Notes: generated from the sequence alone by a model not told the origin. Positions 1 through 9,447 are shown, numbered from the stretch's first letter. The stretch is DNA of 64,000 nucleotides from Lachnospiraceae bacterium (GCA_910574745.1 CAJTCE010000001.1:62001-126000); one strand, 5' to 3'. Program-made: numbers and translations.

Positions 1-101
1 AATTTCATTTCCGTTTCCTTTCATTCTCATAAACTTCACTTTATTTTCGTCCCTTAGAACGTTTTAAGGCCGATTTTCCCTGCTGCTTTTGGGCAGAAGC
101 T

Positions 102-1832
102 CTACAAAACCGCCTGCCCCCTGTATCTGTTGATGCAGGCAAATATTTCCTGCCTCCTGGGTCTTGCCGCAGGCTTTTGTGTAATGGCGCAAAGCCCTTT
201 TTCATTTATGGTCTTTTCTAAAAGATCCACCACTTCCGAAATGCTTCTCTTTCCGTTTACAAAATGAAGATGGGCATATTTTATCAATTGTCCTAATGCA
301 TTCAGCTGCTCCGTATCCGCAAGCTGCTCCACAAGACGCAAATCAATATTTTCCCTGTCGATGGATATGCTGTCCATACCCATGGTCTTTATTTTCATGC
401 GTGGCTCCTGAAAGGCTTTTATGGGAAGGAGAATCCGTTTGTGGGTAAAGCCGGCGGCCTCTAACCCTTTGCTGCCGGCGTCAGCCGTCCTGCATCCGTC
501 TTCCCCGCCTTCTCCTTTATATTCCGCCGCTTCTTTTTTTGCCCGCTCGGTAATATCCACCGGATGATAACGGTCCATCTGTACGATCTTATCCGCCACA
601 TAAAAGTAAGACCCTGAACTGCCCGCCACCAGTATGGTGGAAACGCCCTGATTTTCATATAATTCCCTTACCCTGTCTATAAAGGGAATGATAGGCTCCT
701 GGTCCCTTAAGACCACTCTCTGCATCAGCTCGTCCCGAATCATAAAGTTGGTGGCGCTGGTATCCTCGTCGATCAGCAGAACGCCTGCCCCCGCCTCTAC
801 GCTTTCCGCCACGCCTGCCGCCTGGGAGGTGCTTCCGCTGGCGTCCTCCGTATGGAAGGAAACCGTATCCTTTCCGTTGGGAAGATTTCCGATAAACATG
901 GAAATATCCACATTCCGTATGCTCCGTCCATCCTCCGCCCGGGATTTGACCGCGGAAGAATCGGTTATCACAAGCTCCCTGCCGTCCCCTGCAATATGAT
1001 CGTAAACCCCCAGCTCTAACGCCTTTAACAGGGTGGATTTGCCGTGATAGCCTCCGCCCACGATGAGCGTAATGCCTTTTCTTATCCCCATGCCCTGAAT
1101 CTTTCCTTTGTTTGGAAGATTCATCGTTACTTCCATGGAAGCCGGGGAAGTAAAGGCCACCGCATCCCTCATAGGCCTGTCCGAAGCGCCGCTTTCTCTC
1201 GGCAGGATGGAACCGTTGGCTACAAAGGCCACCAGTCCCTGCTCCTTTAGCTGTCTGCGGATTTCCGTCTGATCCTCTGCTAAGGCGCCGACTTCCTCCA
1301 CAGCCTTTTTACCTCTTGTATCATATCTCCCATAATACAAAACCTTCTCTACGCATTCCGGCAGAAAATCAAATAAGATCTTCATGAGTTCCCTGCTGTT
1401 AATGGTCCTTCCGTTTGCCGGAAATCCCACGTGAAGCCTGACTTGTATGCCGCCCGCAGCGGGGTCTATCACACAGGCCGTCCTCTCTAATATTTCCTGA
1501 CCGGGCCTTGTTATGGTAACCGTACCGCTTTTTCCGCTTCCCTTTGCCACCCGGTTAAAAGCGGCTAACTGTTTTCCAAAGCTGCGGAGAAGAAAATCCT
1601 CCAGAGCAATCCGTTTTTCCTTTGTATCATAGCTTTCTTTTGGAAAAGCCCCCTTGCTTCCTTCCACATAAACGCTTACCTCCGAAGGACTTGCAAAAGG
1701 GTCTCCCTGTACATGGTCTATGGATAAAATGAAATCCTTAAAGTCATAGCTTCCCTTTGTGTCCTTATAGGCCGGATAACTTTTGTGGTCTATGTTTTGT
1801 AATAAAATTCTTAAATCTCTGTCTGTTTTCAT
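102..1832 (-). CDS. ABC-class P-loop ATPase, PF09818-type, function unknown
   Basis: This 576-residue soluble protein matches my memory of the 'predicted ATPase of the ABC class' family. A Walker A motif GGGYHGKST lies near residue 258 and a Walker B stretch VLLIDED near residue 350, separated by an insertion that contains a serine/threonine-rich segment. The N-terminal 240 residues are the family-specific part, and the C-terminus is helical. The reading frame is open back to a TTG at 1859, but the ATG at 1832 is preceded by GGGGAGG at good spacing, so I take that start. Family members are widespread in Firmicutes; their substrate is not known to me. The gene stands alone, with no close same-strand partner in the window. 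Family call is confident, role is not. Confidence 0.8.
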   Translation of the reverse strand: MKTDRDLRILLQNIDHKSYPAYKDTKGSYDFKDFILSIDHVQGDPFASPSEVSVYVEGSKGAFPKESYDTKEKRIALEDFLLRSFGKQLAAFNRVAKGSGKSGTVTITRPGQEILERTACVIDPAAGGIQVRLHVGFPANGRTINSRELMKILFDFLPECVEKVLYYGRYDTRGKKAVEEVGALAEDQTEIRRQLKEQGLVAFVANGSILPRESGASDRPMRDAVAFTSPASMEVTMNLPNKGKIQGMGIRKGITLIVGGGYHGKSTLLKALELGVYDHIAGDGRELVITDSSAVKSRAEDGRSIRNVDISMFIGNLPNGKDTVSFHTEDASGSTSQAAGVAESVEAGAGVLLIDEDTSATNFMIRDELMQRVVLRDQEPIIPFIDRVRELYENQGVSTILVAGSSGSYFYVADKIVQMDRYHPVDITERAKKEAAEYKGEGGEDGCRTADAGSKGLEAAGFTHKRILLPIKAFQEPRMKIKTMGMDSISIDRENIDLRLVEQLADTEQLNALGQLIKYAHLHFVNGKRSISEVVDLLEKTINEKGLCAITQKPAARPRRQEIFACINRYRGQAVL

Positions 1833-2432
1833 CTTTTCCTCCCCGAGCCGGCGCAACAAGTCATACAGGTCCGTCCGTTTTTTCTTTTTAAGATTCTTTG
1901 TATAATTTGCTGTTCATTTTAAAATATGGACTGTCATAAAAACAACCGCGCCAAGGAACATGAGCCCTGTAAGCTGCTGTATGATGTCTGTCAGAAGCGG
2001 CCTGCCTTTTCTTAGATACCGTTCCTCTGATTCCTTTCTGTACTGTCTTAAATGTTTCCCTTAAATGATTCCTCTACCGAAACAAAATGTGGTAAAAACC
2101 GTACCCGCGCAAATACAGATTTATTTTATCACATTTTCTTTTTTAGGGCTATTCCTAAATATTTGTGAGTTCTATCAAACAAAATGCACTGTTGATTGGT
2201 TCTCGGCATATGAAAATGTATATTGAAGATGTTAAAAAAAATATTATAGCCGGAACGGCGACTTAAGATCCGTATCCACTAATCGGGATGAAGACCTGGA
2301 ACTCATTTCCATATACAGCGTAAAATGCTAAAAATAAAAGAGACCGGAATTAAATAACAAAATCCACTCTCTTTTTATTTTTAGCATTTTATTAAATATC
2401 AGCAAATATAATACCGCCGTTTTCATCCATCC
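1833..2432. other. 600-bp gap with decayed coding remnants
   Basis: No intact gene is visible. On the minus strand about 1,915-2,050 reads as a roughly 45-residue frame ending in a hydrophobic helix (LTGLMFLGAVVFMTVHILK, then stop), with a stop directly upstream and no plausible start. On the plus strand about 2,158-2,275 reads SRHMKMYIEDVKKNIIAG and then a stop; beyond a one-base shift the frame seems to continue. Both look like ends of vanished small genes. The right end of the gap carries the hairpin listed separately. Confidence 0.4.
2321..2391. repeat. 23-bp AT-rich inverted repeat (hairpin)
   Basis: The arm 2321-2343 and the arm 2368-2391 are complementary over 23 bases with a single bulged T, around a 24-base loop. 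It sits 42 bases beyond the stop of the DUF4143 remnant. It could be a bidirectional terminator or the end of a small mobile element; the AT-rich stem with weak flanking U-runs does not decide between them. Confidence 0.6.
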
Positions 2433-2882
2433 TTATTTTTTCCCCAGGGCAATCTCTATCAGCCTTCCGGCATAATCTGCCATAAACAACGGAATATTCA
2501 GCAAATCATCATCCAGTTTTAAATTTTCCAAAGAAAATCTGACACGTAATTTCATCTTGTCCCCAAACAGCTCTTTATACTTTTTCAGGCTTCTGCTGGT
2601 AACATTAGTATCCGACTTTACTTCAACCGGTATAATATCATTTTCATGCTGAATCAAAAAATCCACTTCATAAGGAGAATTACTCTGTGTCCAATAGCGG
2701 GGAACAGCTTCAAACTGAGGAATCAGAGACTGCAATACATAATTTTCCGTAAGCGCTCCTTCTTTTACGGCTTTGTATAAAAACTTCTTATTTTCCCGTG
2801 CCAGCTGTGAAGGAATAGATTTCCATATCATGGATATCTTAGGGAATTCATTTGTCTGAGGATGCTTTGCAAGTTGTGTCAA
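2433..2882 (-). pseudogene. DUF4143-type AAA ATPase, C-terminal remnant with internal deletion
   Basis: The 149-residue frame matches the C-terminal part of the large AAA+ ATPases that carry DUF4143. It contains the recognisable blocks ISMIWKSIPSQLARENKKF, GALTENYVLQSL, NSPYEVDFLIQ and IIPVEVKSDTNV (a PD-(D/E)XK-like stretch), and ends with LLNIPLFMADYAGRLIEIAL. The N-terminal P-loop module of about 250 residues is missing, the only start is a TTG without a ribosome binding site, and the segment between KFLYKAVKEG and ALTENY, which usually holds some 60 residues, has been removed in frame. I call it a decayed gene. A different fragment of the same family lies at 12,380-12,787 on the other strand. 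Confidence 0.75.
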
Positions 2883-2904
2883 ATTGATTTCCCCTCCCTC
2901 TTCC

Positions 2905-3819
2905 TCATACCTTCTCTCTCATTTTTTCTTCCTTACACATTCTGATAAACAAAACAATCCCCAGTACAAACAATGGTATTCCGCCAATCAATCCCGCCGG
3001 CGTAGGTCCCAATAAATAGTGCTGCGGCATTTCCTTCATATAAAGAAGCGGAAGACCCGCCACCGCGTTGATAGCCCCGTGCATAAGGGACGGTATCCAG
3101 ATGCTTTGGGATTTTTCGTAAAAATAGCTGAGTATGATTCCCAAAGCAGTTGTAAAGCCGCACATCATCAGAACCCCCAAAACAGGCTCGCCCGCATAGT
3201 CCCGTCCGTATTCATAGCCTGCAAAAACAATGACCGGTGCATGCCATATTCCCCAGATTATTCCCGATAAAATCAATGCGCCCCTCTTTCCCATCCACTT
3301 TGACAGTACAGGCGTCATATATCCTCTCCAGCCCGCCTCTTCTCCAACAGCTACAAAGGTATTAACCAGGGGACCATAAGTAACTGCAGAAATCAGCTGT
3401 ATGATTCCCAACATGCCAAGAGGAATCCCCTGGACTTTCCCTTCTGCATCCACCATGACGCCGGCGGCCTCCATAGTCTGTGTTAAGGCGCCGCAATTCA
3501 TATCAAGCTTTTCAGGCAATACCAAAAAATAGAGGACCGCTCCCAGAATTGTCGCTATGGCAGGCAAAAACCACGCAATCGGAAATCTTTTCCAGTTTTC
3601 CTTCCAGTGACATCCCCATTCAATCTCTGTCTTTGCCTTCTTTATCCCTTTATTTGCAACGAGCACTGCCAATAAAGGCACATACATGGAAACAGCCATC
3701 GCTCCCTGATAAACAATCGCCCGTCCGCTAAATGCATTGATAATGCCCACAAACTGTAAAATCCATGCCGGCACAAAAGCCATAACCATATAAATCACAA
3801 ATTTCTTTTCTTCCTTCAT
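2905..3819 (-). CDS. CPBP family intramembrane glutamic endopeptidase
   Basis: The 304-residue membrane protein has about eight hydrophobic segments and the CPBP (CAAX protease / bacteriocin-processing, PF02517) signature: EEAGWRGY near residue 160 (EExxxR), the histidine in GIIWGIWHAP near 190, and a final SLMHGAINAV histidine/asparagine motif. It is probably a plasma-membrane peptidase with unknown substrate; relatives in this phylum act in bacteriocin self-immunity or protein turnover. The frame opens at a TTG at 3855, but ATG 3819 follows AAGGAGG at workable spacing, so that start is preferred. It is divergent from the sodium transporter at 4110, with a 290-bp shared upstream region. No bacteriocin gene is visible nearby. 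Confidence 0.85.
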   Translation of the reverse strand: MKEEKKFVIYMVMAFVPAWILQFVGIINAFSGRAIVYQGAMAVSMYVPLLAVLVANKGIKKAKTEIEWGCHWKENWKRFPIAWFLPAIATILGAVLYFLVLPEKLDMNCGALTQTMEAAGVMVDAEGKVQGIPLGMLGIIQLISAVTYGPLVNTFVAVGEEAGWRGYMTPVLSKWMGKRGALILSGIIWGIWHAPVIVFAGYEYGRDYAGEPVLGVLMMCGFTTALGIILSYFYEKSQSIWIPSLMHGAINAVAGLPLLYMKEMPQHYLLGPTPAGLIGGIPLFVLGIVLFIRMCKEEKMREKV

Positions 3820-4041
3820 ATATCCTGATTCCTCCTTAAAAGTGCGTCGCAACAATATGTTTAACCTTTCATACGCTACATTTTCTATCTTTATAAACTA
3901 TCCATTAAGGGCACAGTCAATACCTTCAGCCAAATTTCATCTGTTTTTCTATATTTTCTTATGTATATTTTTATTTCCACACTTCAAACAGACCGACTCT
4001 CACATATGCCTCTTCAACGTTGCAATATTTTCTTTTAATCT

Positions 4042-4075
4042 TTAACTACTCATAAACGGCAAAATATGCTATAGT
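4042..4075 (+). promoter_or_regulatory. Possible promoter of the NSS transporter
   Basis: TTAACT (4042-4047) and TATGCT (4065-4070) are separated by 17 bases, with an overlapping TATAGT at 4070-4075. The match is only moderate. The site lies 35-40 bases before the transporter start. Confidence 0.35.
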
Positions 4076-4109
4076 ACTATTGAAATACGCATAAGGAGAA
4101 ATATTCAAC

Positions 4110-5480
4110 ATGGAAAAACGCGAAAAATTAAGTTCACGATTAGGATTCATTTTATTATCCGCTGGCTGCGCCATCGGAATCGGAAACGTATGGAAGTTCC
4201 CTTATATTACCGGCTTATATGGCGGCGGTGCATTTGTATTGGTCTATTTATTCTTTTTAATCATAATGGGAGTTCCCATGATGACTATGGAATTTGCAAT
4301 AGGTCGCGCCAGCAGAAAAAGTCCCCTTCTTGCCTGCAAGGTTCTGGAAAAGCCTGGGCAGAAATGGCATTTGCAGGGCTTCATGGCAATGGCCGGAAAT
4401 TATCTTCTGATGATGTTTTATACCACCGTTACCGGATGGATGCTGCATTATTTTTATCTTACTGCAACAGGAGCTTTCTCAGGCGCTGATGTGTCTCTCG
4501 TCACGGAAAAGTTTCCCGAGATGCTTTCCCAGCCCGCTACCATGGTGCTCTGGATGGTAATTGTAGTTGTCGCAGGATTTTCCATCTGCTCTTTTGGAGT
4601 ACAGAAAGGTGTGGAAAAAATCACAAAAATTATGATGATTGCACTCTTAGCATTAATTGTGATTCTTGCCGTTAACAGCATGACCTTAAAAGGCGGCGTG
4701 GAAGGCTTGAAATTTTACCTTCTGCCGGATTTTAAACGGATGGCGGATATCGGTATCGGTACAACCATCGTTGCTGCCATGAATCAGGCTTTCTTCACTT
4801 TAAGCCTGGGAATCGGAGCTATCGCTATTTTCGGAAGCTATATCGGTAAAGAACACACGCTTTTCGGTGAATCCATGCGGGTTGCCGTCCTTGACACTTT
4901 TGTAGCTCTCTTTTCCGGTCTGATCATTTTCCCGGCCTGCTACTCCTTCGGTGTGAACGCAGATAGCGGTCCAAACCTGATTTTTATTACCCTGCCCAAC
5001 ATCTTCAACCATATGACGGGCGGCAGGCTCTGGGGCAGTCTTTTCTTTATCTTTATGGCATTTGCGGCATTTTCTACCGTAATCGCCGTTTTTGAAAACA
5101 TTATTTCCTGCAGTATGGATTTAACGGGCTGCAGCAGAAAAAAAGCTTCTTTCATCAATATATTTTTGATGATACTGCTTTCTCTGCCCTGTGCCCTGGG
5201 CTTTAACCTCCTATCCGGCGTACAGCCCTTTGGAGACGGCTCTACCATCATGGATTTAGAGGACTTTCTGGTAAGCAACATCGCTCTTCCCATCGGCTCT
5301 CTCATTTATCTTCTGTTCTGCGTCTCCCGCTATGGATGGGGATGGAAAAATTTCATAGAAGAGGCCAATACGGGAAAAGGCTTTAAAATGCCGGAATGGC
5401 TCCGTTTTTATATGGCATATATCCTGCCCCTTATTATTTTGTTAATATTCTTACTGGGCATGAAGGATAAGTTTTTCTAA
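4110..5480 (+). CDS. Sodium-dependent transporter, NSS/SNF family
   Basis: This 456-residue protein is an eleven- to twelve-helix member of the neurotransmitter:sodium symporter family (LeuT/MhsT/TnaT fold). The hallmark first helix reads GFILLSAGCAIGIGNVWKFPY, with the unwound GNVWKFPY motif that binds substrate and sodium. Helix 6 follows with AAMNQAFFTLSLGIGAIAIFGSY. Bacterial members import amino acids such as tryptophan, alanine or methionine with Na+; the substrate here cannot be read from sequence. AAGGAG lies 11 bases before the ATG. It stands alone on the plus strand and is followed by a hairpin terminator at 5504-5550. Confidence 0.93.
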   Translation: MEKREKLSSRLGFILLSAGCAIGIGNVWKFPYITGLYGGGAFVLVYLFFLIIMGVPMMTMEFAIGRASRKSPLLACKVLEKPGQKWHLQGFMAMAGNYLLMMFYTTVTGWMLHYFYLTATGAFSGADVSLVTEKFPEMLSQPATMVLWMVIVVVAGFSICSFGVQKGVEKITKIMMIALLALIVILAVNSMTLKGGVEGLKFYLLPDFKRMADIGIGTTIVAAMNQAFFTLSLGIGAIAIFGSYIGKEHTLFGESMRVAVLDTFVALFSGLIIFPACYSFGVNADSGPNLIFITLPNIFNHMTGGRLWGSLFFIFMAFAAFSTVIAVFENIISCSMDLTGCSRKKASFINIFLMILLSLPCALGFNLLSGVQPFGDGSTIMDLEDFLVSNIALPIGSLIYLLFCVSRYGWGWKNFIEEANTGKGFKMPEWLRFYMAYILPLIILLIFLLGMKDKFF

Positions 5481-5834
5481 TAATATTCCGCCTACTCTTC
5501 AGTCTGTTTGCTGCCACTTAAATCATTTTTTCTTGGCAGCAGACAGATTTTCGTGGGCAAAAAATAGCCTTTTAAAAGAAATCATCATTATTTGCCAGCT
5601 AAAAGCTTGAAGGCCACTTCTTTCTCACAGCCGGTTTCCGCACCGGCCTGTCCGTTTTTATGTCATCTGCTCCGATTTTCCATGTCGTTTCCGCTTCTGT
5701 TTTTTCCATGATGTCCCCGTCTTTTTTCATCCGTCTGCTTTGTTTCGGTTCTTTCTCATCTTCAAAGCGCAATTCCTTTGCTTTTCATTTCGTCTCATTC
5801 CCGAGCCTTTTTTCCATTTCAGTTTAGCACAAAT
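5481..5834. other. 354-bp gap with one likely terminator
   Basis: A hairpin with arms at 5504-5516 and 5534-5546 (13 base pairs, one G-T wobble), followed by ATTTTCG, sits 24 bases after the transporter stop and probably ends that transcript. A second small GC stem (CCGGTTTCCGCACCGG) occurs near 5633-5648. The rest, up to the converging FAD oxidoreductase, is pyrimidine-rich and holds nothing I can identify. Confidence 0.5.
5504..5550 (+). terminator. Hairpin terminator after NSS transporter
   Basis: The arms CTGTTTGCTGCCA and TGGCAGCAGACAG flank a 17-base loop and are followed by a short T-rich run. Position and orientation fit the end of the NSS transporter transcript. The U-run is weak, so termination efficiency is uncertain. 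Confidence 0.55.
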
Positions 5835-7280
5835 TCATTCCTCTGAAACCCTTTTCTCTTTCTGTGCAGGACAATCAAGCAGATTTCCCCTATGATCATA
5901 ACGCGAACCATGACAGGGGCAGTCCCAGCTCAATTCATCGGGATTCCACTCTAGCTCACAGCCCATATGAGGACATCTGGCAGATATTTTATAAACCTTC
6001 CCCTGTTCGTCTTTATAGCAGGCAAATCTTTTTAATCCGATTCTCACAATTCCGCCATGCCCCTTTTGAAGCTTTTCCAATTCTTTATAAGGCAGATGAA
6101 AAGCGCCTTTTACCAGTCCCGCCATGCTCTCTCCCACATCCTTAAGGAAGTCTTTTGCACCTGCAAGGATATGAAGCCTCCATGGCGAAAAAAGCTTCCC
6201 ATAGGGATTTTCCCGTCCGCAGATCCGGTCGCAGATAATAAATGCCGACAGCATGGAAAAGGTCATTCCCCATTTCCTGAATCCTGTGGCGACATACCAG
6301 TAAGGTCTGAAAAGGGAATATCTGCCTATAAAAGGAAGTCCGTCATGGGGTATGCAGTCCTGTGCCGACCAATGGGCCGTTTCCTGAAAGCCCGGAAAAT
6401 ATTTCCCCGCTATATTCCGAAGTTCTGCATATTTTCCGCCCCTTTTATCCTTTCCCGTCCGATGGGCGCATCCGCCCAAAAGAACATACTCCCCGGTACT
6501 GCGGATGGAAAGTCCTTTTTTATCCGCACTGTAATAAATGCCCTCGGGCTTTTCTACTCCCTTTACCGCCAGAACATAGCTTCTTTCCTGATGCTGGCGC
6601 AAAAAATAAAAACCGGGAATGTTGGTAACGGGATAATGGGTTGCAAATACAATGTGCTCTGCCCATACCGTCGCTTCTTCGGTCTTTATTTCATGTCCTT
6701 TTATGGAAAGTACCTTCGTCTTTTCATAAATCTTCAGTTCTTTTGCAATTTCCTTGATAAATAACAGGGGATGGAACTGGGCCTGGTTTTCGAAACAGAC
6801 TGCCCCTTTTATAGGAAAAGGCAGGTCCGTCTCCTTTGTAAAATAGGCCGGAATCCCCAAATAATGCGCCGCTATGGCCTCTTTTCTCAATTTTTTCTCA
6901 TCTTCCACGGAATAGAGGAAGGCCGGCACTCTTTTAAATCCACATTCTATTTTCTTTTCCTGAACCAGCCACTCAAAGGCATCGATGGCAATCTTATTTG
7001 CCCTTGCATAAACAGAAGCTCTCTCTTTCCCGTAATGCTTTATGAGCTTATCATAAATCATACCGTGCTGAGCCGTAAGCTTTGCCGTGGTGTTCTTAGT
7101 CTGTCCGCTTGCAATCCGGTCGGCCTCTAGCACTACAACCTCCTTGCCCTGGCATTTTAGGGCATAAGCCGTAAGGATTCCCGCCATTCCGCCGCCGATT
7201 ACCGCAGCCTCCACCCTCAAATCCTCTTTTAAGGAACTTCTTTCAGGTATTTCAACTTCTTTGCTAAAAACCGATTCCAT
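5835..7280 (-). CDS. FAD-dependent oxidoreductase with C-terminal Rieske domain
   Basis: This 481-residue protein is a DAO/GlpO-type flavoprotein. The dinucleotide-binding fold opens with VIGGGMAGILTAYAL near residue 26, followed by VVVLEADRIASGQT. The last 50 residues form a Rieske [2Fe-2S] module with CPHMGC near residue 437 and CPCHGSRYD near 455, so both Cys-His ligand pairs are present. Firmicute homologues (YhfW-like) share this architecture; the physiological substrate is unknown. Two ATGs lie six bases apart: the one at 7286 abuts AGGAGA, while the one at 7280 has six bases of spacing, so 7280 is chosen. It appears monocistronic. Confidence 0.88.
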   Translation of the reverse strand: MESVFSKEVEIPERSSLKEDLRVEAAVIGGGMAGILTAYALKCQGKEVVVLEADRIASGQTKNTTAKLTAQHGMIYDKLIKHYGKERASVYARANKIAIDAFEWLVQEKKIECGFKRVPAFLYSVEDEKKLRKEAIAAHYLGIPAYFTKETDLPFPIKGAVCFENQAQFHPLLFIKEIAKELKIYEKTKVLSIKGHEIKTEEATVWAEHIVFATHYPVTNIPGFYFLRQHQERSYVLAVKGVEKPEGIYYSADKKGLSIRSTGEYVLLGGCAHRTGKDKRGGKYAELRNIAGKYFPGFQETAHWSAQDCIPHDGLPFIGRYSLFRPYWYVATGFRKWGMTFSMLSAFIICDRICGRENPYGKLFSPWRLHILAGAKDFLKDVGESMAGLVKGAFHLPYKELEKLQKGHGGIVRIGLKRFACYKDEQGKVYKISARCPHMGCELEWNPDELSWDCPCHGSRYDHRGNLLDCPAQKEKRVSEE

Positions 7281-7415
7281 ACACATTCTCCTATCCTTCC
7301 ATTGGCGTCAAAATCAGTACGCAATAACCTTAAGCCGTCTGCGATCATGAGATTTGTTATGAAATAGTTTTCCTGTTTTTAAAAATATTAGTCCTCCGGG
7401 TCCTCTTTTTCCCGA

Positions 7416-8552
7416 TTAATTCTGCCAACCCTCTTTCTTAAGAATCTCCGCAAGCCTTTCCCCGGCCTGTGTGGCTCCTGCCGCATCGGGGTGTATGCCG
7501 TCGGTATAGGTCAGCTCCCAATCCGCCGTCTCCACTACCACGCACCAGGAATATTCCTCTGCCGCCCTTTTAATATCCTCGCTGTGGAGCTGTGAAAAAG
7601 GTATCATACAGAAAATCCTGATGTGGGGATATCTGTCATGGAGCTTTAATAAAATTTCCCTATAGCCCTGCACAAATGTTTCCCCATCTATTTCATGATC
7701 ATTGGTTCCCATATTGATAACCGCCAGATCACAAGTGGGAATATCCTCTTTTGAAACGGGTCGTGTGGCGGACAAATAATCCAGCATATCGGCACAATTG
7801 CTAAAACTACCCGTCGCAAAAATTCCCGTTGCGCCGTATCCGATAAAATAAGGCTCTGCATTCAACAGGCTTGCGGCGTACCATGGAAAAGAGTGAGTTG
7901 CACTGTTTCCGTTACTGTTGGCTTCATCACTTAAAGCCATAACCCCTTCGGTTATACTGTCTCCGATAAAAAGAATTCTCTGTTTTTCAGGCATAAATCC
8001 CGTTATTTTTCCGCCGTGGCAGTCAACTCCTGTGAAAGCCACACCGATTTCCCCGTTCCATTTATCCTCAAACTCCGTCATGCCGTCCACCACTATGGTT
8101 ATCCGATGCTCCTTATCATCAGGCAGGACAATACGTTTTTCGGTAATCAGCTGGCGGACCGGTTCCCCATGGTCAATCACATAAGCATAATAAGGTGTTT
8201 CCAAGGCCGTAATTTCAAGAAAGTGAATATCTAAGGTATCCGTTCCTTCCGTTTTAAAATAGATCATGGCGCCATCGTTTAATGTAACCCACGTCCTCTG
8301 TCCACCGATTTCCTTTTCGAACCAGCGTCCTGACAGCGTAAACTCCTGTCCGTCCCCGCCTGTTCCTGCTGCCCCGTTGTGCCCTTGTCCTTTATCTACC
8401 CTAACGCCATTTCCTCTCTCATCCTCTGCTACAGTATGATTTTCATCTTCTGTCGCGGCATCCCTCTCTTTTCCCGCCTTACATCCTGTTAAAAACGTTA
8501 CGCACACCAGCAGAAACGCCGCCAGCATTTTTTCAAAACCTTTTTTCTTCAT
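7416..8552 (-). CDS. SGNH/GDSL-type esterase lipoprotein (CE2-like)
   Basis: The 378-residue protein begins with a lipoprotein signal (MKKKGFEKM, hydrophobic core, FLTGC with the lipidated Cys24), then a Asp/Glu/Gly-rich linker. A beta-sandwich-like region of about 110 residues precedes an SGNH hydrolase domain with block I RILFIGDSITEG, block III INMGTNDHE and the final DGIHPDAAG Asp-His pair. This two-domain order resembles carbohydrate esterase family 2, which removes O-acetyl groups from polysaccharides; I infer an outer-surface deacetylase. The frame is open further upstream, but ATG 8552 has AGGAG six bases away and gives the signal peptide. The start overlaps the VanZ-like stop by ATGA, so the two are translationally coupled. 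Confidence 0.85.
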   Translation of the reverse strand: MKKKGFEKMLAAFLLVCVTFLTGCKAGKERDAATEDENHTVAEDERGNGVRVDKGQGHNGAAGTGGDGQEFTLSGRWFEKEIGGQRTWVTLNDGAMIYFKTEGTDTLDIHFLEITALETPYYAYVIDHGEPVRQLITEKRIVLPDDKEHRITIVVDGMTEFEDKWNGEIGVAFTGVDCHGGKITGFMPEKQRILFIGDSITEGVMALSDEANSNGNSATHSFPWYAASLLNAEPYFIGYGATGIFATGSFSNCADMLDYLSATRPVSKEDIPTCDLAVINMGTNDHEIDGETFVQGYREILLKLHDRYPHIRIFCMIPFSQLHSEDIKRAAEEYSWCVVVETADWELTYTDGIHPDAAGATQAGERLAEILKKEGWQN

Positions 8553-8968
8553 TTTTTTCTCCTCTTTCCAAGCACTGCTCCCATCCATGCCCCCAGAGAA
8601 TTCAAAATCAAATCGTCCATCTCGGAAATTCCCGTTCCGAACACATATTGCAAAAACTCTATGATAAAAGAAAGGAGCAGGCCCAACAGCCAAATTTCCC
8701 ATGATTTCCTTTCCCTTTTGCCAAATCGTCTCAAATAAAATCCGAAAGGAACAAACCAGATAATATTACCTACAAATAAATAGATGATTCTTATGATATC
8801 CCTGCTTTTTATTAAGGGAATATAAGATTCAAACAGCGTTAGATTAATAATCCCGTTCTGACACAGATTTCTGAATCCGAAACCGGATCGGAATACAGTA
8901 ATTCTCAATAAAACGCCTATATAAATAATAAACAGACATTTAAGCGTCATTCTTTTTGTTAAATTCAT
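8549..8968 (-). CDS. VanZ-like membrane protein
   Basis: The 139-residue protein has four hydrophobic segments and the VanZ pattern: NLTLFESYIPL, GNIIWFVPFGFYL and a final LLLSFIIEFLQYVFGTGISEMDDLILNSLGAWMG-type block, quoted here in part. VanZ proteins are small membrane proteins; one contributes to teicoplanin resistance, but most homologues are uncharacterised. A GTG at 8998 would give ten more residues. I chose ATG 8968 because it overlaps the stop of the upstream radical SAM remnant as ATGA, the same coupling it has with the SGNH gene downstream. Confidence 0.8.
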   Translation of the reverse strand: MNLTKRMTLKCLFIIYIGVLLRITVFRSGFGFRNLCQNGIINLTLFESYIPLIKSRDIIRIIYLFVGNIIWFVPFGFYLRRFGKRERKSWEIWLLGLLLSFIIEFLQYVFGTGISEMDDLILNSLGAWMGAVLGKRRKK

Positions 8969-9396
8969 GTTCTTCTTGTCCTCTGTCGGTAAGACCACCT
9001 TTCCGCTATCCGGCCGATTTTTTCATAAGTAATCAATCTGCACAATTTTTCTGTAAGCTTTCCGTATTTCCGGTAGAAGAAATTAAAAAGAAAATAAGGA
9101 ACCCTCTGTTTCCTGCTTTCAGGGCACCGTCTGAGAATATTCCGAAAAGAATACACCTCTTTATATACGTTCAAATACCCCTCATAAAGCTCTTTTGCAG
9201 TCATATTTGCCGGCTCAAAGACCACATGGGCCGTATTGTAATGGGACAAATCCTCATCCAGTCCGAACACAAAGCTGGCGTTGATCATAATGCCTCTGGA
9301 ATGAAGAGCTTCTACCAATCTTTCATATTTTCCGCCTGTATTCTGTCCCTTATGCACTTTTGCAAGGGCTTTTTCGTTCAGGCTTTCAAAGCAGCC
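8965..9396 (-). pseudogene. B12-binding radical SAM protein remnant (C-terminal part, internal deletion)
   Basis: The reading frame from about 9396 matches the C-terminal half of BchE/HpnP-like radical SAM proteins: GCFESLNEKALAKVHKGQN, then ALHSRGIMINASFVFGLDED, then HYNTAHVVFEPANMTAKEL and the tail YKEVYSFRNILRR. Between FGLDED and HYNTAHVV, intact relatives have about 60-70 residues (the rest of the barrel), so an in-frame deletion is inferred. The cobalamin-binding domain and the CxxxCxxC cluster loop are absent, and stops lie just upstream. It is therefore not a functional enzyme, though its stop still overlaps the VanZ-like start. Confidence 0.75.
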
Positions 9397-9447
9397 GGTT
9401 ATTCGCCGTATCAGGCTGTAACAGACACTTGCTTCTATCCTGCCGGA

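Noticed and set aside
1-101. Possible terminator stem GGGCAG..CTGCCC after the ABC-class ATPase
   Set aside because: The stem is short with a large loop and no U-run on the needed side.
6057-6764. 235-residue plus-strand frame
   Set aside because: Antisense to the FAD oxidoreductase, which has full motifs; composition is atypical.
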